Assembly: GCA_016124665.1 (NCBI GenBank)
Contig: WGNH01000007.1
Span: forward strand, 1 to 64,000
From: Alphaproteobacteria bacterium
Lineage (GTDB): Bacteria > Pseudomonadota > Alphaproteobacteria > Caulobacterales > Maricaulaceae
Direction: 5' to 3'
DNA length: 64,000 bases
Of this stretch, positions 38,518 to 47,244 are shown one piece after another (positions within the stretch are counted from its first letter, which is position 1; every line of letters starts with the position of its first letter). The notes under the pieces are model-generated. The model was not told where the DNA came from and did not search any database. It saw only the letters and a program-made list of their open reading frames with translations. The translations under genes and the position numbers were made by a program.

Positions 38518-39537
38518 CTAGTCTTTTCCGGAATCAGTCAGCACCGCGCGGCGGTATTCGGTTGGCGTCTGACCCGTCACCTCCTTGAAAGCGCGGTTGA
38601 ACGGGCCGAGAGAGGCGTAACCGAGATCATAGGCCAGCCCCGAGACGGGCGTGAGGCCGTTTTCCGGATTCTCCAGCCACGCCCTGGCTTCGCCAATCCG
38701 GCGCTCATTCAGGAATGAGGAGAAATTCCGATAGCCAAGGCCCTGATTGATAATGCGGCGCAGCCTGTGTTCCGGAATGCCGACCCGTTCCGCCAACCGG
38801 CCCACTGTGAGCCCGTCTTCGCGATAGACACCCTTGTCCATAAGCGCTGTCAGCTTGTCGAGGAAATATGTATCCTCGGGGGGCATGCGGCGCCGCGCTT
38901 CCTTCATCGGCAGAACCGGACGCGGTGTCAGCAAGTCCCGTCGGCTTGCAAGGAAAGCTGCGCCAAACAGGATGTTCACAAGCAGCAAGGCTCCGGCCTG
39001 CTGGGCGACCTGTCCGCTGACCACTTCATTGATGATCAGGAATATGCCGAGCAGACCCGCAACAATGGCAAAGAGCCCCCGTATCGCCCTGCGGCGTTCG
39101 ATCAGATCCCCGGCGCGGTCCCTCAGGGGCAACCAGATGACGAGGGCGAAAACACCCACAGACAGGATCATATGGACAATGCCTTGCCCGGCAGCCCCCG
39201 GCCAGATCGCGTAATTGAAAAGCAGCAGGCCTGGCGGCACCAACCGCCAGCCTATTACCGGAAAGCGGTCCCTGAACAGGGCACCCGCAAACCACCATAG
39301 GAAAACCGGATTGATGACGGAGAAGGGGATAATCACATGCCGCACCCATTCCGGCAGTTCGGGGCCCAGCACCGGAGAGGCATTCAGCGCATAACAGGCA
39401 ATGCCGAAAGCCAGAAGCGCGCCACGCCGGGCCGCATCAAATCCTTTTCCGGAAAGCCCGAAAATCAGAATGTAGAGACCCAGCAGCCCGAAAATGGACC
39501 CGCGAACCAGAAGGTCTATGAGGACCGCGGCATCCAT
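38518..39537 (-). CDS. Membrane-bound AraC-family regulator
   Basis: A 339-residue protein with seven or so hydrophobic helices in the first 200 residues (for example LLGLYILIFGLSG, LFAIVAGLLGIFLIINEV) and a C-terminal AraC helix-turn-helix pair (LTVGRLAERVGIPEHRLRRIIN, SGLAYDLGYASLGPFNRAFKEVTGQTPTEYR). A membrane sensor joined to a DNA-binding domain is a known but minority AraC design. It begins 11 bases after the pntB stop on the same strand, so it is probably part of the pnt transcript. Confidence 0.88.
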   Translation of the reverse strand: MDAAVLIDLLVRGSIFGLLGLYILIFGLSGKGFDAARRGALLAFGIACYALNASPVLGPELPEWVRHVIIPFSVINPVFLWWFAGALFRDRFPVIGWRLVPPGLLLFNYAIWPGAAGQGIVHMILSVGVFALVIWLPLRDRAGDLIERRRAIRGLFAIVAGLLGIFLIINEVVSGQVAQQAGALLLVNILFGAAFLASRRDLLTPRPVLPMKEARRRMPPEDTYFLDKLTALMDKGVYREDGLTVGRLAERVGIPEHRLRRIINQGLGYRNFSSFLNERRIGEARAWLENPENGLTPVSGLAYDLGYASLGPFNRAFKEVTGQTPTEYRRAVLTDSGKD

Positions 39538-39548
39538 CGCACCACCGG

Positions 39549-40838
39549 TCAGTCCATCGCCTTGACGATGGACTCCGTCATCTTCTTGGCATCGCCCAGC
39601 AGCATCATCGTGTTGTCACGGAAGAAGAGCGGGTTTTCCACCCCGGCATAGCCCGAGCCGAGCGAGCGCTTGATGAAGAAGACGGTGCCCGCCTTCCACA
39701 CCTGCAGTACCGGCATGCCATAGATTGGCGAGGACGGATCATCTTCTGCCGCCGGATTGGTGACATCATTGGCACCGATCACGAAGGCCACATCGGCATT
39801 GGAAAACTCCGAATTGATGTCTTCCAGCTCGAACACCTCGTCATAGGGCACATTGGCTTCCGCCAGCAGCACATTCATATGCCCCGGCATGCGGCCTGCG
39901 ACGGGGTGGATGGCATAGGCAACGTCAACGCCCTCATGCTTCAGCGTGTCCGCCATTTCCTTCAGCGCGTGCTGCGCCTGTGCGACGGCCATGCCATAGC
40001 CCGGCACAATGATGACCTTGCGGGCATTCTTCAGCACAAAGGCAGCATCATCGGCCGAGCCCTGCTTGACCGTACCGCCCGGACCTTCACCGGCCGGACC
40101 GGACGTTTCGCCGCCAAATCCGCCCAGAATGACCGAGATGAAGGAGCGGTTCATGCCCTTGCACATGATGTAGGACAGTATGGCCCCCGACGAGCCGACC
40201 AGCGCACCGGTCACGATCAATGCGGTATTTTCCAGTGTGAAGCCGAGCGCTGCGGCCGCCCAGCCGGAATAGGAGTTGAGCATCGACACGACGACCGGCA
40301 TGTCCGCGCCGCCAATCGGGATGATCAGGGTCACGCCGAGGACGAAGGCAACAATCGTCAGCGCCCAGAAGGCGAAGGTCAGCTGACCGCCTGAAGCGAC
40401 CAGGAAGATGATCATCAGGGCAATAAACCCGCCCATCGCCAGATTCACCCAGTGCTGGCCCCTGAAGATGACCGGCGCGCCGGAGACGAGGCCCTGCAGT
40501 TTCATGAATGCGATAACGGAGCCGGAAAAGGTGATGGCCCCGATGGCCGAGCCCAGCGACAATTCAACCAGGCTGATCTGCTTGATGTCCCCGGCGACAC
40601 CGATGTGAAAGACATCCGGCCGGTAAAAGGCCGCCAGCGCCACCAGCACGGCCGACATGCCGACCAGGGAGTGAAAGGCCGCGACCAGCTGCGGCATCGC
40701 CGTCATCGGGATGCGCTTGGCCACGATGGCACCGGCACCACCCCCGAGGGCCATCAGGCCGGCAATGACCAGGAAGCTGCCGAAACCCACACCGGCGGCC
40801 AGCAGCGAGGTGATGATCGCCACCGCCATGCCGGCCAT
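39549..40838 (-). CDS. pntB: NAD(P) transhydrogenase subunit beta, interrupted N-terminus
   Basis: The 429 residues from the internal ATG at 40836-40838 cover nearly all of PntB: the membrane part (IAGLMALGGGAGAIVAKRIPMTAMPQLVAAFHSLVGMSAVL) and the NADP-binding dIII domain (IVPGYGMAVAQAQHA, VIGANDVTNPAAEDDPSSPIYGMPVL, FFIKRSLGSGYAGVENPLF). The natural start is ATG 40947-40949, overlapping pntA2 as ATGA; that frame reads MNADLAALLYLVSGVLFLLALRGL and then meets TAG at 40875-40877 before continuing in frame. The stop replaces the serine in the family motif GLS(H/K)xET. Without the first 37 codons the first transmembrane helix is lost. Possible readings: sequencing error, real nonsense mutation, or internal initiation. 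Confidence 0.85.
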   Translation of the reverse strand: MAGMAVAIITSLLAAGVGFGSFLVIAGLMALGGGAGAIVAKRIPMTAMPQLVAAFHSLVGMSAVLVALAAFYRPDVFHIGVAGDIKQISLVELSLGSAIGAITFSGSVIAFMKLQGLVSGAPVIFRGQHWVNLAMGGFIALMIIFLVASGGQLTFAFWALTIVAFVLGVTLIIPIGGADMPVVVSMLNSYSGWAAAALGFTLENTALIVTGALVGSSGAILSYIMCKGMNRSFISVILGGFGGETSGPAGEGPGGTVKQGSADDAAFVLKNARKVIIVPGYGMAVAQAQHALKEMADTLKHEGVDVAYAIHPVAGRMPGHMNVLLAEANVPYDEVFELEDINSEFSNADVAFVIGANDVTNPAAEDDPSSPIYGMPVLQVWKAGTVFFIKRSLGSGYAGVENPLFFRDNTMMLLGDAKKMTESIVKAMD

Positions 40839-40949
40839 GCCGAAATAATTGCCCCGCCGGGCGGTTTCCTGATGCTACAGGCCGCGCAGGGCCAGAAGGA
40901 ACAAAACACCGGAGACAAGATAGAGGAGGGCCGCAAGATCAGCGTTCAT
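40839..40949 (-). pseudogene. pntB: N-terminal fragment of pntB ending at an amber codon
   Basis: The ATG at 40947-40949 overlaps the pntA2 stop as ATGA, and 24 codons encode a normal PntB first transmembrane helix. Codon 25 is TAG (40875-40877); the next codons, HQETARRGNYFG, continue in the same frame into the main pntB reading frame. TAG is an ordinary stop elsewhere in the window (rpmJ, aceB, the WecG-type gene), so reassignment is not expected. Confidence 0.8.
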
Positions 40950-41287
40950 GATTTTGCCTCAGGTGCAGCCGGCTTTTCTTTCTTCTTGTACATGGCCAGC
41001 ATGCGCTGGGTGACGAGGAAGCCGCCGAAGATATTCACACTGGCGAGGATCACCGCGATCGCACCGGACACATTGGCAAAGCTGGAGGCACCGGAGGTCT
41101 CGCCCGTCAGCGCCGGGGCCGCTGCCGCCAGCAATGCGCCGACAATGATCACCGAGGAAATGGCATTGGTCACCGCCATCAGCGGGGTATGCAGGGCCGG
41201 GGTCACCGACCAGACCACATAATAGCCGACGAATATCGCCATCACGAAAATGGCGAGGCGGAGGGTAATCGGATCAACAGCGTCCAT
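40946..41287 (-). CDS. pntA2: NAD(P) transhydrogenase subunit alpha part 2
   Basis: A 113-residue membrane piece of the alpha subunit, encoded separately as in many alphaproteobacteria. Three to four hydrophobic helices are visible (LAIFVMAIFVGYYVVWSV, AISSVIIVGALLAAAAPAL, ANVSGAIAVILASVNIFGGFLVTQRML), including the HTPLMAVTNAISS motif. It helps form the proton channel that couples hydride transfer from NADH to NADP. It lies 14 bases after pntA1 and overlaps pntB by four bases. Confidence 0.95.
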   Translation of the reverse strand: MDAVDPITLRLAIFVMAIFVGYYVVWSVTPALHTPLMAVTNAISSVIIVGALLAAAAPALTGETSGASSFANVSGAIAVILASVNIFGGFLVTQRMLAMYKKKEKPAAPEAKS

Positions 41288-41301
41288 GAGAGCGTCCCGT
41301 C

Positions 41302-42423
41302 CTATTTCAGCGTTTCGTGCACGACCTTGCCGTCGCGCGTTAGTGTCATGCCGATAATGATTTCATCATCCCAGTGCGGGGCCAGCGCGCCATCCTCGCC
41401 CACGAGGAGCGGCGTCAGATTGACGAGATTGCGCGCATAGAGGCTGGAAGCATCGGCTGCGAGCCGTCCCGGCAGATTCGAGAAACCGGCGATCGACACA
41501 CCCTTGTGCTCGACGATTTCGTCGGCTTTCGTCAGTTCGCAATTTCCCCCCATCGGGGCGGCCAGATCGACAATCACCGAGCCCGGCTTCATCGCCTCGA
41601 CCATGGCTTTTGTGATCAGTTTCGGCGCCGGGCGTCCGGGGATGAGCGCCGTCGTCACTACTACGTCCTGCTTGGCGATATGGCTGGCGACGAGCTCGGC
41701 CTGCTTGGCCTGGTATTCCTTGCTCATTTCCTTGGCATAGCCGCCGGCGGTTTCCGCCGCCTTGAATTCCTCATCCTCGACCGCAACGAATTTCGCGCCC
41801 AGCGAGGCCACCTGTTCCTTGGCCGCGGGACGCACATCGGTTGCGGTCACAACCGCGCCCAGACGGCGGGCCGTGGCAATCGCCTGCAGACCGGCGACAC
41901 CGGCCCCCATGACGAAGACTTTTGCAGCGGCAATCGTGCCGGCGGCCGTCATCATCATCGGAAAGGCCCGGCGATAGATTTGCGACGCCTCGATCACGGC
42001 GCGATAGCCGGCAAGATTGGATTGCGAGGACAGCGCGTCCATCGCTTGCGCCCGCGTGATCCGGGGCGTGAATTCCATCGCCAGCGCATTGACCCCGGCT
42101 TCGGCGAAAGCCTTCGCCCGGGCCTTGTCACCATGCGGTTCCAGCTGCCCGACCAGCAGGCAGCCCTTCGGCAGTTTGGCCAGCGTTTCTGCGTCCGGTG
42201 CCCGCACAGCAAACACGGCATCGGCGCCTTTCAGCGTTGCGGCAAGCGTGCCTATCTTCGCGCCCACCGCCTCATACTGGCTGTCGGGCATGCTGGCCGA
42301 AGCGCCCGCGTCTTTCTCGATCTGGATATCATGCCCGGCCGCAATCAGCTTCTTGACGGACTCAGGCGTAGCGGCAACCCGGGTTTCCCCGTCACGGCGC
42401 TCTTTCAGAATGGCAATTTTCAT
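41302..42423 (-). CDS. pntA1: NAD(P) transhydrogenase subunit alpha part 1
   Basis: A 373-residue soluble NAD(H)-binding dI domain: MKIAILKERRDGETRVAATPESV at the N-terminus, an RAVIEA...FPMMMTAAGTI hinge, the Rossmann turn VMGAGVAGLQAIATARRLGA and TDVRPAAKEQ, and LIPGRPAPKLITKAMVEAMKPGSVIVDLAA. This resembles alanine dehydrogenase, the known relative. I chose the ATG at 42421-42423, giving MKIAILKE; a GTG seven codons upstream is open. First gene of pntA1-pntA2-pntB. Confidence 0.95.
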   Translation of the reverse strand: MKIAILKERRDGETRVAATPESVKKLIAAGHDIQIEKDAGASASMPDSQYEAVGAKIGTLAATLKGADAVFAVRAPDAETLAKLPKGCLLVGQLEPHGDKARAKAFAEAGVNALAMEFTPRITRAQAMDALSSQSNLAGYRAVIEASQIYRRAFPMMMTAAGTIAAAKVFVMGAGVAGLQAIATARRLGAVVTATDVRPAAKEQVASLGAKFVAVEDEEFKAAETAGGYAKEMSKEYQAKQAELVASHIAKQDVVVTTALIPGRPAPKLITKAMVEAMKPGSVIVDLAAPMGGNCELTKADEIVEHKGVSIAGFSNLPGRLAADASSLYARNLVNLTPLLVGEDGALAPHWDDEIIIGMTLTRDGKVVHETLK

Positions 42424-42515
42424 CGGGTCAGGAATACCTGTCACAATTGGCTGACGCCACCTTGTCGGATTCCCGCAGAAATTAAAAGGGCAATAAACCT
42501 GCTAGGGTCAGGACC

Positions 42516-42812
42516 CTAAAGCAGGCTGCCGACGAGCCCGGCAATGATGGCGGCAAAGAAGCTGACCGCTGCAAATCCGATGACGGTGGCATACCAGTTG
42601 GCCTTGAGCCCGAGGGCAAGGCCGAGAACAAGACCCACAACGGTTGTGATGATCAGCGACACCATCCAGCTGACATGAGCCGCAAAGGTCAGGCTCAGGA
42701 AAAGGATGGTCAGAACCGTCAGCCCGCCAAACCAGACCGACAGGCTGATAAAGCTCGAAAAGGTACGGGCCTGTTCTGTGACTTCCATCGAGCCGCGTTG
42801 ATACTCAGCCAT
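42516..42812 (-). CDS. aa3-type cytochrome c oxidase subunit IV
   Basis: A 98-residue membrane protein starting MAEYQRGSMEVTEQARTF, the hallmark of the short alphaproteobacterial subunit IV (COX4_pro_2), here with a longer C-terminal part carrying two or three helices. The other oxidase genes are not nearby, so it is unlinked or a paralogue. It lies 92 bases upstream of pntA1 on the same strand; both are bioenergetic, so a shared message is possible. Confidence 0.8.
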   Translation of the reverse strand: MAEYQRGSMEVTEQARTFSSFISLSVWFGGLTVLTILFLSLTFAAHVSWMVSLIITTVVGLVLGLALGLKANWYATVIGFAAVSFFAAIIAGLVGSLL

Positions 42813-42900
42813 TCTTAAAACCCCCTGCAGGTCGGAACCGGATTGATGTGCGGATTATCACGCAGATTCGCGTCCGCCAAGTCTTAAGCGATGCGGCGTG

Positions 42901-43845
42901 TCAGCGCTGGCCCCAGCCCGACTGCATCAGCGTTTCCAGAGCCGCCGCGACGGCCAGCGGTTGATCCAGAATCAGATGGTGCTGGGCGTCGGGAATCGAG
43001 ATCATCGGCGTCTCCGGTCCGAACGTCTCCGCCATGAAGGCCCAGATCTCGTCGGTGACCAGAGACGTGTCCGCACCACGGAAAAAGGCCAGCGGACACC
43101 GGGCCTTGTCACGCAGGACTTCCGGATCACGGCGCTGATATTCCAGCTTTGCCCAGAGATTGGGATCGAACTTCCAGCTCCACCCGCCCTCCACCTGTTT
43201 CAGCGAATTGCGGGCAATATGGTCCACGACATGGACGGTCTCGCAGGTTTGCGGTGGCAGCAGGCGGAAGCGCGCGACCGCGGTTTCCAGCTTCTCATAG
43301 GTCTTGCCGCCCCGCTGCGGAGGGGACGAGGAGCGCTGTTCCTCGGCCGGACGCACGGGCGAATCAAGAATGATGGCTCCGGCGAGAGTCTCACCGAAAG
43401 CCATGGCCGACATCATGGTCACAAAGCCGCCAAAGGAATGGCCGGCGACAAAGGGCTTTCCGGCCTCGAAAAGACCGGCATCCTCCGCAACCGCCCGGAC
43501 CTCGTCGGCATAGAGCGGCATGCGATAGACCTCGCGATGGCCGCTATCTCCCATGCCGGACAGGTCGATGGCGGCCACACGCCGCCCCGCGCTGATGAAG
43601 GGCGCAATGGCATCCCACCATTGCTTGTGCGCGACCCCGCCGTGAACGAGAATGACGCCCGGCTGACCGCGCTGCCCCCAGGCTTTCCAGACAATGTCAA
43701 CGCTTTCCACGGCGACCCGGCCGCTCTCGGTGGGGGCCGCCAGGGCTTTTGCAAACCAGGCAGGGTGAGGCGGCGCTTTTCCCTCGAAGTTTTCAAGCGG
43801 CGGGCGGATATCGCGGAGGGCATTGGAGGCAGTACTCATGCTCAT
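42901..43845 (-). CDS. Alpha/beta hydrolase
   Basis: A 314-residue cytoplasmic serine hydrolase: oxyanion VILVHGGVAHKQWW, IDLSGMGDSG, nucleophile elbow AGHSFGGFV, and a late DAQHHLILDQP histidine. The overall pattern resembles epoxide-hydrolase or haloperoxidase-type hydrolases, but the substrate is not predictable. The start has two close ATGs (codons 1 and 3). It stands alone between the oxidase subunit and the CPBP protease gene. Confidence 0.87.
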   Translation of the reverse strand: MSMSTASNALRDIRPPLENFEGKAPPHPAWFAKALAAPTESGRVAVESVDIVWKAWGQRGQPGVILVHGGVAHKQWWDAIAPFISAGRRVAAIDLSGMGDSGHREVYRMPLYADEVRAVAEDAGLFEAGKPFVAGHSFGGFVTMMSAMAFGETLAGAIILDSPVRPAEEQRSSSPPQRGGKTYEKLETAVARFRLLPPQTCETVHVVDHIARNSLKQVEGGWSWKFDPNLWAKLEYQRRDPEVLRDKARCPLAFFRGADTSLVTDEIWAFMAETFGPETPMISIPDAQHHLILDQPLAVAAALETLMQSGWGQR

Positions 43846-43899
43846 CGGCTAGCCCCGATTGTGCAGTGCGTCAATTCGCTTTTGCCCTTGACGTAAACG

Positions 43900-44682
43900 T
43901 CAAAAAGACAGTGAGGCAACGAGATTATTGACGAAATGCAGGACAATCGGAGCCCATAACCGGCCGGTCAGCCGCCGCGCCAGCCCGGCGAATACGCCCA
44001 GAACCGTGGCGTAGATCATCGTCGGGACATCAACCAGAATGTGCATCAGCCCGAACCCGCCGGCCGACAGGAGGATCGGCCAGATCCACCCGCCCATCCG
44101 CGCCGCCAGCTTGGGCAGCAACCATCCGCGCATGATGATTTCTTCCACCAGTGGCGCGAAAATGATCACTGAGGCGGCCACCAGCAATGTGCCGGTCAAT
44201 CCGCCGCCATTGAACCGGTCAGGCGTTGGCACGTCGGGAACCGGCAGCAGGGGAAGCAGCATATCCACGGCGGCAATCGCAAAAATGAAGCTCATACCGA
44301 AGAGCACCAGCCCGTATCCGGTCTCGATGCCGAAACGGGCCGGGCGGATATCGAAGACGGCGGCCGCCAGCTGCCGGGATTTCAGCCAGCTGGCAAACCA
44401 CCAGAGAAATCCGATCTCGCTCGCCATCAGCAGCGCATAATAGGACCGGAAGACGGCGTCATGATTGATCTCTTCCGGCGCCAGACCGAACGCATTCAGC
44501 GTCGTGGCGAAATACAGCGCCGTCATGCCGGTCAAGAGAGACAGTGCGGGCCAGAAAAACACCCAGAACAACCGCGAGTCCCGCAGCGCCTCCGGCGCGA
44601 CGTCAAACATCACATCATGCGGCTCAAACGGCCATATGGGTGAGGGCACCTTGCGGTATCCGGGCGGAGGCGGCGTGCTCAT
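43900..44682 (-). CDS. CPBP family intramembrane metalloprotease
   Basis: A 260-residue membrane protein with about six to eight hydrophobic helices and the Abi/CPBP motifs: EEIIMRGW (the glutamate pair and arginine), FGLMH and HFVNN. Related to prenyl-protein protease Rce1 and to bacteriocin-immunity proteins. The substrate is unknown. It is divergent from the sigma-54 regulator. Confidence 0.9.
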   Translation of the reverse strand: MSTPPPPGYRKVPSPIWPFEPHDVMFDVAPEALRDSRLFWVFFWPALSLLTGMTALYFATTLNAFGLAPEEINHDAVFRSYYALLMASEIGFLWWFASWLKSRQLAAAVFDIRPARFGIETGYGLVLFGMSFIFAIAAVDMLLPLLPVPDVPTPDRFNGGGLTGTLLVAASVIIFAPLVEEIIMRGWLLPKLAARMGGWIWPILLSAGGFGLMHILVDVPTMIYATVLGVFAGLARRLTGRLWAPIVLHFVNNLVASLSF

Positions 44683-44798
44683 CGCCGGACAATTCCGGCC
44701 CGGTGCACCCGGGTCAAGTGGCGTTTATGCTTAACGCTTGGTCACCGGCGTATACACGTGAATTTTACTACCCGTGTCCCATAACGGCACCCGGATGG

Positions 44799-44854
44799 AT
44801 TGCCCCCTCGACCGGAGAAAACTCCGGGGAGGGCGAGGCCAAAGGCCCGGCAAT
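44799..44854. repeat. Palindromic element upstream of the sigma-54 regulator
   Basis: An imperfect palindrome bounded by ATTGCC (44799-44804) and GGCAAT (44849-44854), with an inner hairpin CCGGAG-AAAA-CTCCGG (44812-44827) flanked by CCCTC/GAGGG. It ends 34 bases before the start codon of the response regulator, so it would lie in the 5' leader. Confidence 0.55.
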
Positions 44855-44888
44855 TGAATTATTGGGTAGCCGAAAGGGCTTGGGTGAG

Positions 44889-46340
44889 ATGGCTAAGACG
44901 GTGCTGATCGTCGATGACGATCCGACGCAACGCCGCCTGTTGCAGGCGGTTCTTGAAAAGCAGGGTTTTGAAGTCGCCTCCGCCGACAGTGGCGAAGCCG
45001 CGATGGACATGCTGGCGCGCGGGGGCGTGGACGTCATGCTCCTCGATCTCGTCATGCCGGGCATGGACGGGATGGAGGTGCTCGAAGCGGTCCAGCGCAA
45101 GGGCATTGAAACGCCGGTCATAGTGCTGACCGCGCATGGCGGAATCGAGACCGTCGTCGCGGCCATGCGCTCCGGCGCTGCCGATTTCTTCATCAAGCCC
45201 GCCAGCCCGGAACGGATCACGGTCTCGGTGCGCAATGCGCTGAAGATGCAGACCCTCACCGGCGAGGTGAAACGGCTGAAAAAAACCGCCGGCGGCTCGC
45301 TCGGCTTTGAAGACATGATTGCCGGGGCCCCGGCCATGCGCCAGGTGGTGCGGCTGGGCCAGCGCGCCGCAGCCTCCTCCATTCCGATCCTGATTACCGG
45401 GGAAAGCGGTGTCGGCAAGGAGTTGGTAGCCGGCGCGATCCGCGCCGCCTCCGAACGGGCCGACAAGCCCTTTGTGGCGGTCAATTGCGGGGCCATTCCG
45501 GCCAATCTGGTGGAATCCACCCTTTTCGGTCACGAGAAGGGCTCCTTCACCGGCGCCACCGGCAAGCATATGGGCAAATTCCAGGAGGCCGATGGCGGCA
45601 CGCTTTTCCTCGACGAAATCGGCGAACTGCCGCTCGACATGCAGGTCAAGCTGCTGCGCGCCCTTCAGGAAGGCGAAGTGGACCCGGTCGGCTCCAACCG
45701 TCCGGTCAAGGTCGATGTCCGCATCATTTCCGCAACCAATCGCGATCTGACACAGGAAGTCGCGGCCGGCCGTTTCCGTGAGGACCTGTTTTACCGGCTC
45801 AATGTCTTCCCCATCGAAGTGCCCTCTCTGCGCTCGCGCAAGGAAGACGTGCCGGCGCTCGTCCGCCACTTCATCACCCGCTTCAATGCACAGGAGAACC
45901 GGTCGGTTGTCGATGCCGCACCGGAAACCATGGCCATGCTCACCGCATTCGACTGGCCGGGCAATGTCCGCCAGCTGGAAAACACGGTCTTCCGCGCCGT
46001 GGTGTTGTGCGAAGGCGATTATCTCAGCCCCGGCGATTTCCCCCAGATCTCCGGCGTCATGCCCGATCTTGCAGACCTGCCGCCGCCGCCCCTGACCGGG
46101 AATACGATGGCCTTCGAGCATGGCGGTGAAACCTCCGGCCTGCCACCCGTGCCGATCATGGATGAGGGCGGGCATTTGCGGCCGCTGGAATCCATCGAAC
46201 GGGACCTCATCGAGTTTGCCATCGAGACCTATGCCGGCCGCATGGCGGAAGTGGCCCGCCGTCTCGGCCTCGGCCGATCGACACTCTATCGCAAGGTGCG
46301 GGAATACGATCTCGACGTCGATCAGGCGCGGACGGCGTAA
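44889..46340 (+). CDS. Sigma-54-dependent response regulator (NtrC type)
   Basis: A 483-residue transcription activator: receiver domain (residues 1-115) with the phosphoacceptor D53 in LLDLVMPG and T81, K103; AAA+ domain with Walker A GESGVGKE (171-178), a GSFTGA loop at 218-223 (the usual GAFTGA with serine) and Walker B LFLDEIGE; and a C-terminal Fis-type helix ([19 protein letters not shown]). It activates sigma-54 promoters when phosphorylated. No histidine kinase gene is adjacent, so the partner is elsewhere. A palindrome sits in its leader and a terminator follows. Confidence 0.93.
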   Translation: MAKTVLIVDDDPTQRRLLQAVLEKQGFEVASADSGEAAMDMLARGGVDVMLLDLVMPGMDGMEVLEAVQRKGIETPVIVLTAHGGIETVVAAMRSGAADFFIKPASPERITVSVRNALKMQTLTGEVKRLKKTAGGSLGFEDMIAGAPAMRQVVRLGQRAAASSIPILITGESGVGKELVAGAIRAASERADKPFVAVNCGAIPANLVESTLFGHEKGSFTGATGKHMGKFQEADGGTLFLDEIGELPLDMQVKLLRALQEGEVDPVGSNRPVKVDVRIISATNRDLTQEVAAGRFREDLFYRLNVFPIEVPSLRSRKEDVPALVRHFITRFNAQENRSVVDAAPETMAMLTAFDWPGNVRQLENTVFRAVVLCEGDYLSPGDFPQISGVMPDLADLPPPPLTGNTMAFEHGGETSGLPPVPIMDEGGHLRPLESIERDLIEFAIETYAGRMAEVARRLGLGRSTLYRKVREYDLDVDQARTA

Positions 46341-46363
46341 GATACAAATTTGGTGCGACTTGA

Positions 46364-46393
46364 CCCCCGGGCTCCGTCCGGGGGTTTTCTTTT
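46364..46393 (+). terminator. Rho-independent terminator after the response regulator
   Basis: A 7-bp stem CCCCCGG (46364-46370) with CCGGGGG (46378-46384) around a 7-base loop, followed by TTTTCTTTT (46385-46393). Confidence 0.9.
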
Positions 46394-46426
46394 GAGCGCC
46401 TCCGCGAGACGAACAAGGCTGTTCCT

Positions 46427-46870
46427 CTACTCATCGCCACCCTTGATCACCCGCAGATTCGGCGGGCCGGTCGGGCGGGGCGGTGAAAGCGGTTCCGCCG
46501 CCTCACCGCTTTCCAGATCCTCATTGATGTCCCGCACCCGCGGTCCGGGCGTTTTCGCCTTCGGCTTGAAGGACGATTGCTTGAACCCCTTGCCGCGTGA
46601 CATCGGCTTGCGGCCCTTGCCGTCCGCCTTCTTCTCGATTTCACGCAATTTAACCGCCTGCAGGCCGGAGAGGGCCTCGTCCAGCTTGCCCTTGTCGGGA
46701 TCATTGAAGGCCGAGCCATAGGTTTCCAGCCGGTCGCCAACCGAATTGATGAAGTCGTCTTCCCATTCGGACAGCGTGTCCTCGCCCTGCTTTTCGGCGA
46801 TCTTGCGGCGTGTGCGTTCGAGGCGGCGCAGCGCCTTGCGGGTCTTTTTGGGGTCGACCTCGCGCGGCAA
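46427..46870 (-). CDS. Small basic hypothetical protein downstream of gapR
   Basis: A protein of about 147 residues, highly charged and lysine/arginine-rich: an N-terminal helix (DPKKTRKALRRLERTRRKIAEKQ), a central SEWEDDFINSVGDRLETYGSAFNDPDKGKLDEALSGLQAVKLREIEKKA, and a disordered basic tail. The body recalls an unnamed protein conserved in Caulobacterales; I cannot name a function. The open frame extends upstream through gapR, so the true start is uncertain; I chose TTG at 46868-46870, just after the gapR stop, with GAGGG upstream. The arrangement suggests it is cotranscribed with gapR. Confidence 0.65.
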   Translation of the reverse strand: MPREVDPKKTRKALRRLERTRRKIAEKQGEDTLSEWEDDFINSVGDRLETYGSAFNDPDKGKLDEALSGLQAVKLREIEKKADGKGRKPMSRGKGFKQSSFKPKAKTPGPRVRDINEDLESGEAAEPLSPPRPTGPPNLRVIKGGDE

Positions 46871-46877
46871 GCCGGGC

Positions 46878-47156
46878 TCAGCCCTCGACCGCGCCCAGAT
46901 AGAGCTCGAGCAGGGCTTCGGTTTCCTGCCGCTCATTGCGGTCGATCTTGCGCAGGGCGATGACGCGGCGGAGGATTTTGGTGTCATAGCCCATGGATTT
47001 CGCCTCGGCATAGACTTCCTTCATGTCGTCCATCACCTGCTTCTTGTCTTCCTCCAGACGCTCGATACGGGCGACGAAGGCCTTCAATTGCTCGCGCGCG
47101 GCCTGGCCGATCGTGTGGGTGTTGTCGGAAACGGCAGATGGGGATGCATCATCCAT
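46878..47156 (-). CDS. gapR: DUF2312 nucleoid-associated protein (GapR)
   Basis: A 92-residue helical protein of the DUF2312/UPF0335 family: [42 protein letters not shown] is the family core. The Caulobacter member GapR binds over-twisted DNA ahead of moving polymerases and stimulates gyrase and topoisomerase IV. Length and core match GapR; phage and plasmid paralogues also exist, but the chromosomal setting favours the native gene. Followed closely by a small basic protein gene. Confidence 0.9.
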   Translation of the reverse strand: MDDASPSAVSDNTHTIGQAAREQLKAFVARIERLEEDKKQVMDDMKEVYAEAKSMGYDTKILRRVIALRKIDRNERQETEALLELYLGAVEG

Positions 47157-47244
47157 GGCGCGGCCTCTGGTCAGTCAGGTTGAATTGAAGGGCGCAAGCT
47201 AGGGGCCGTCAACCGATTCCTCAAGCACGCGATCAGCTGTAAGA

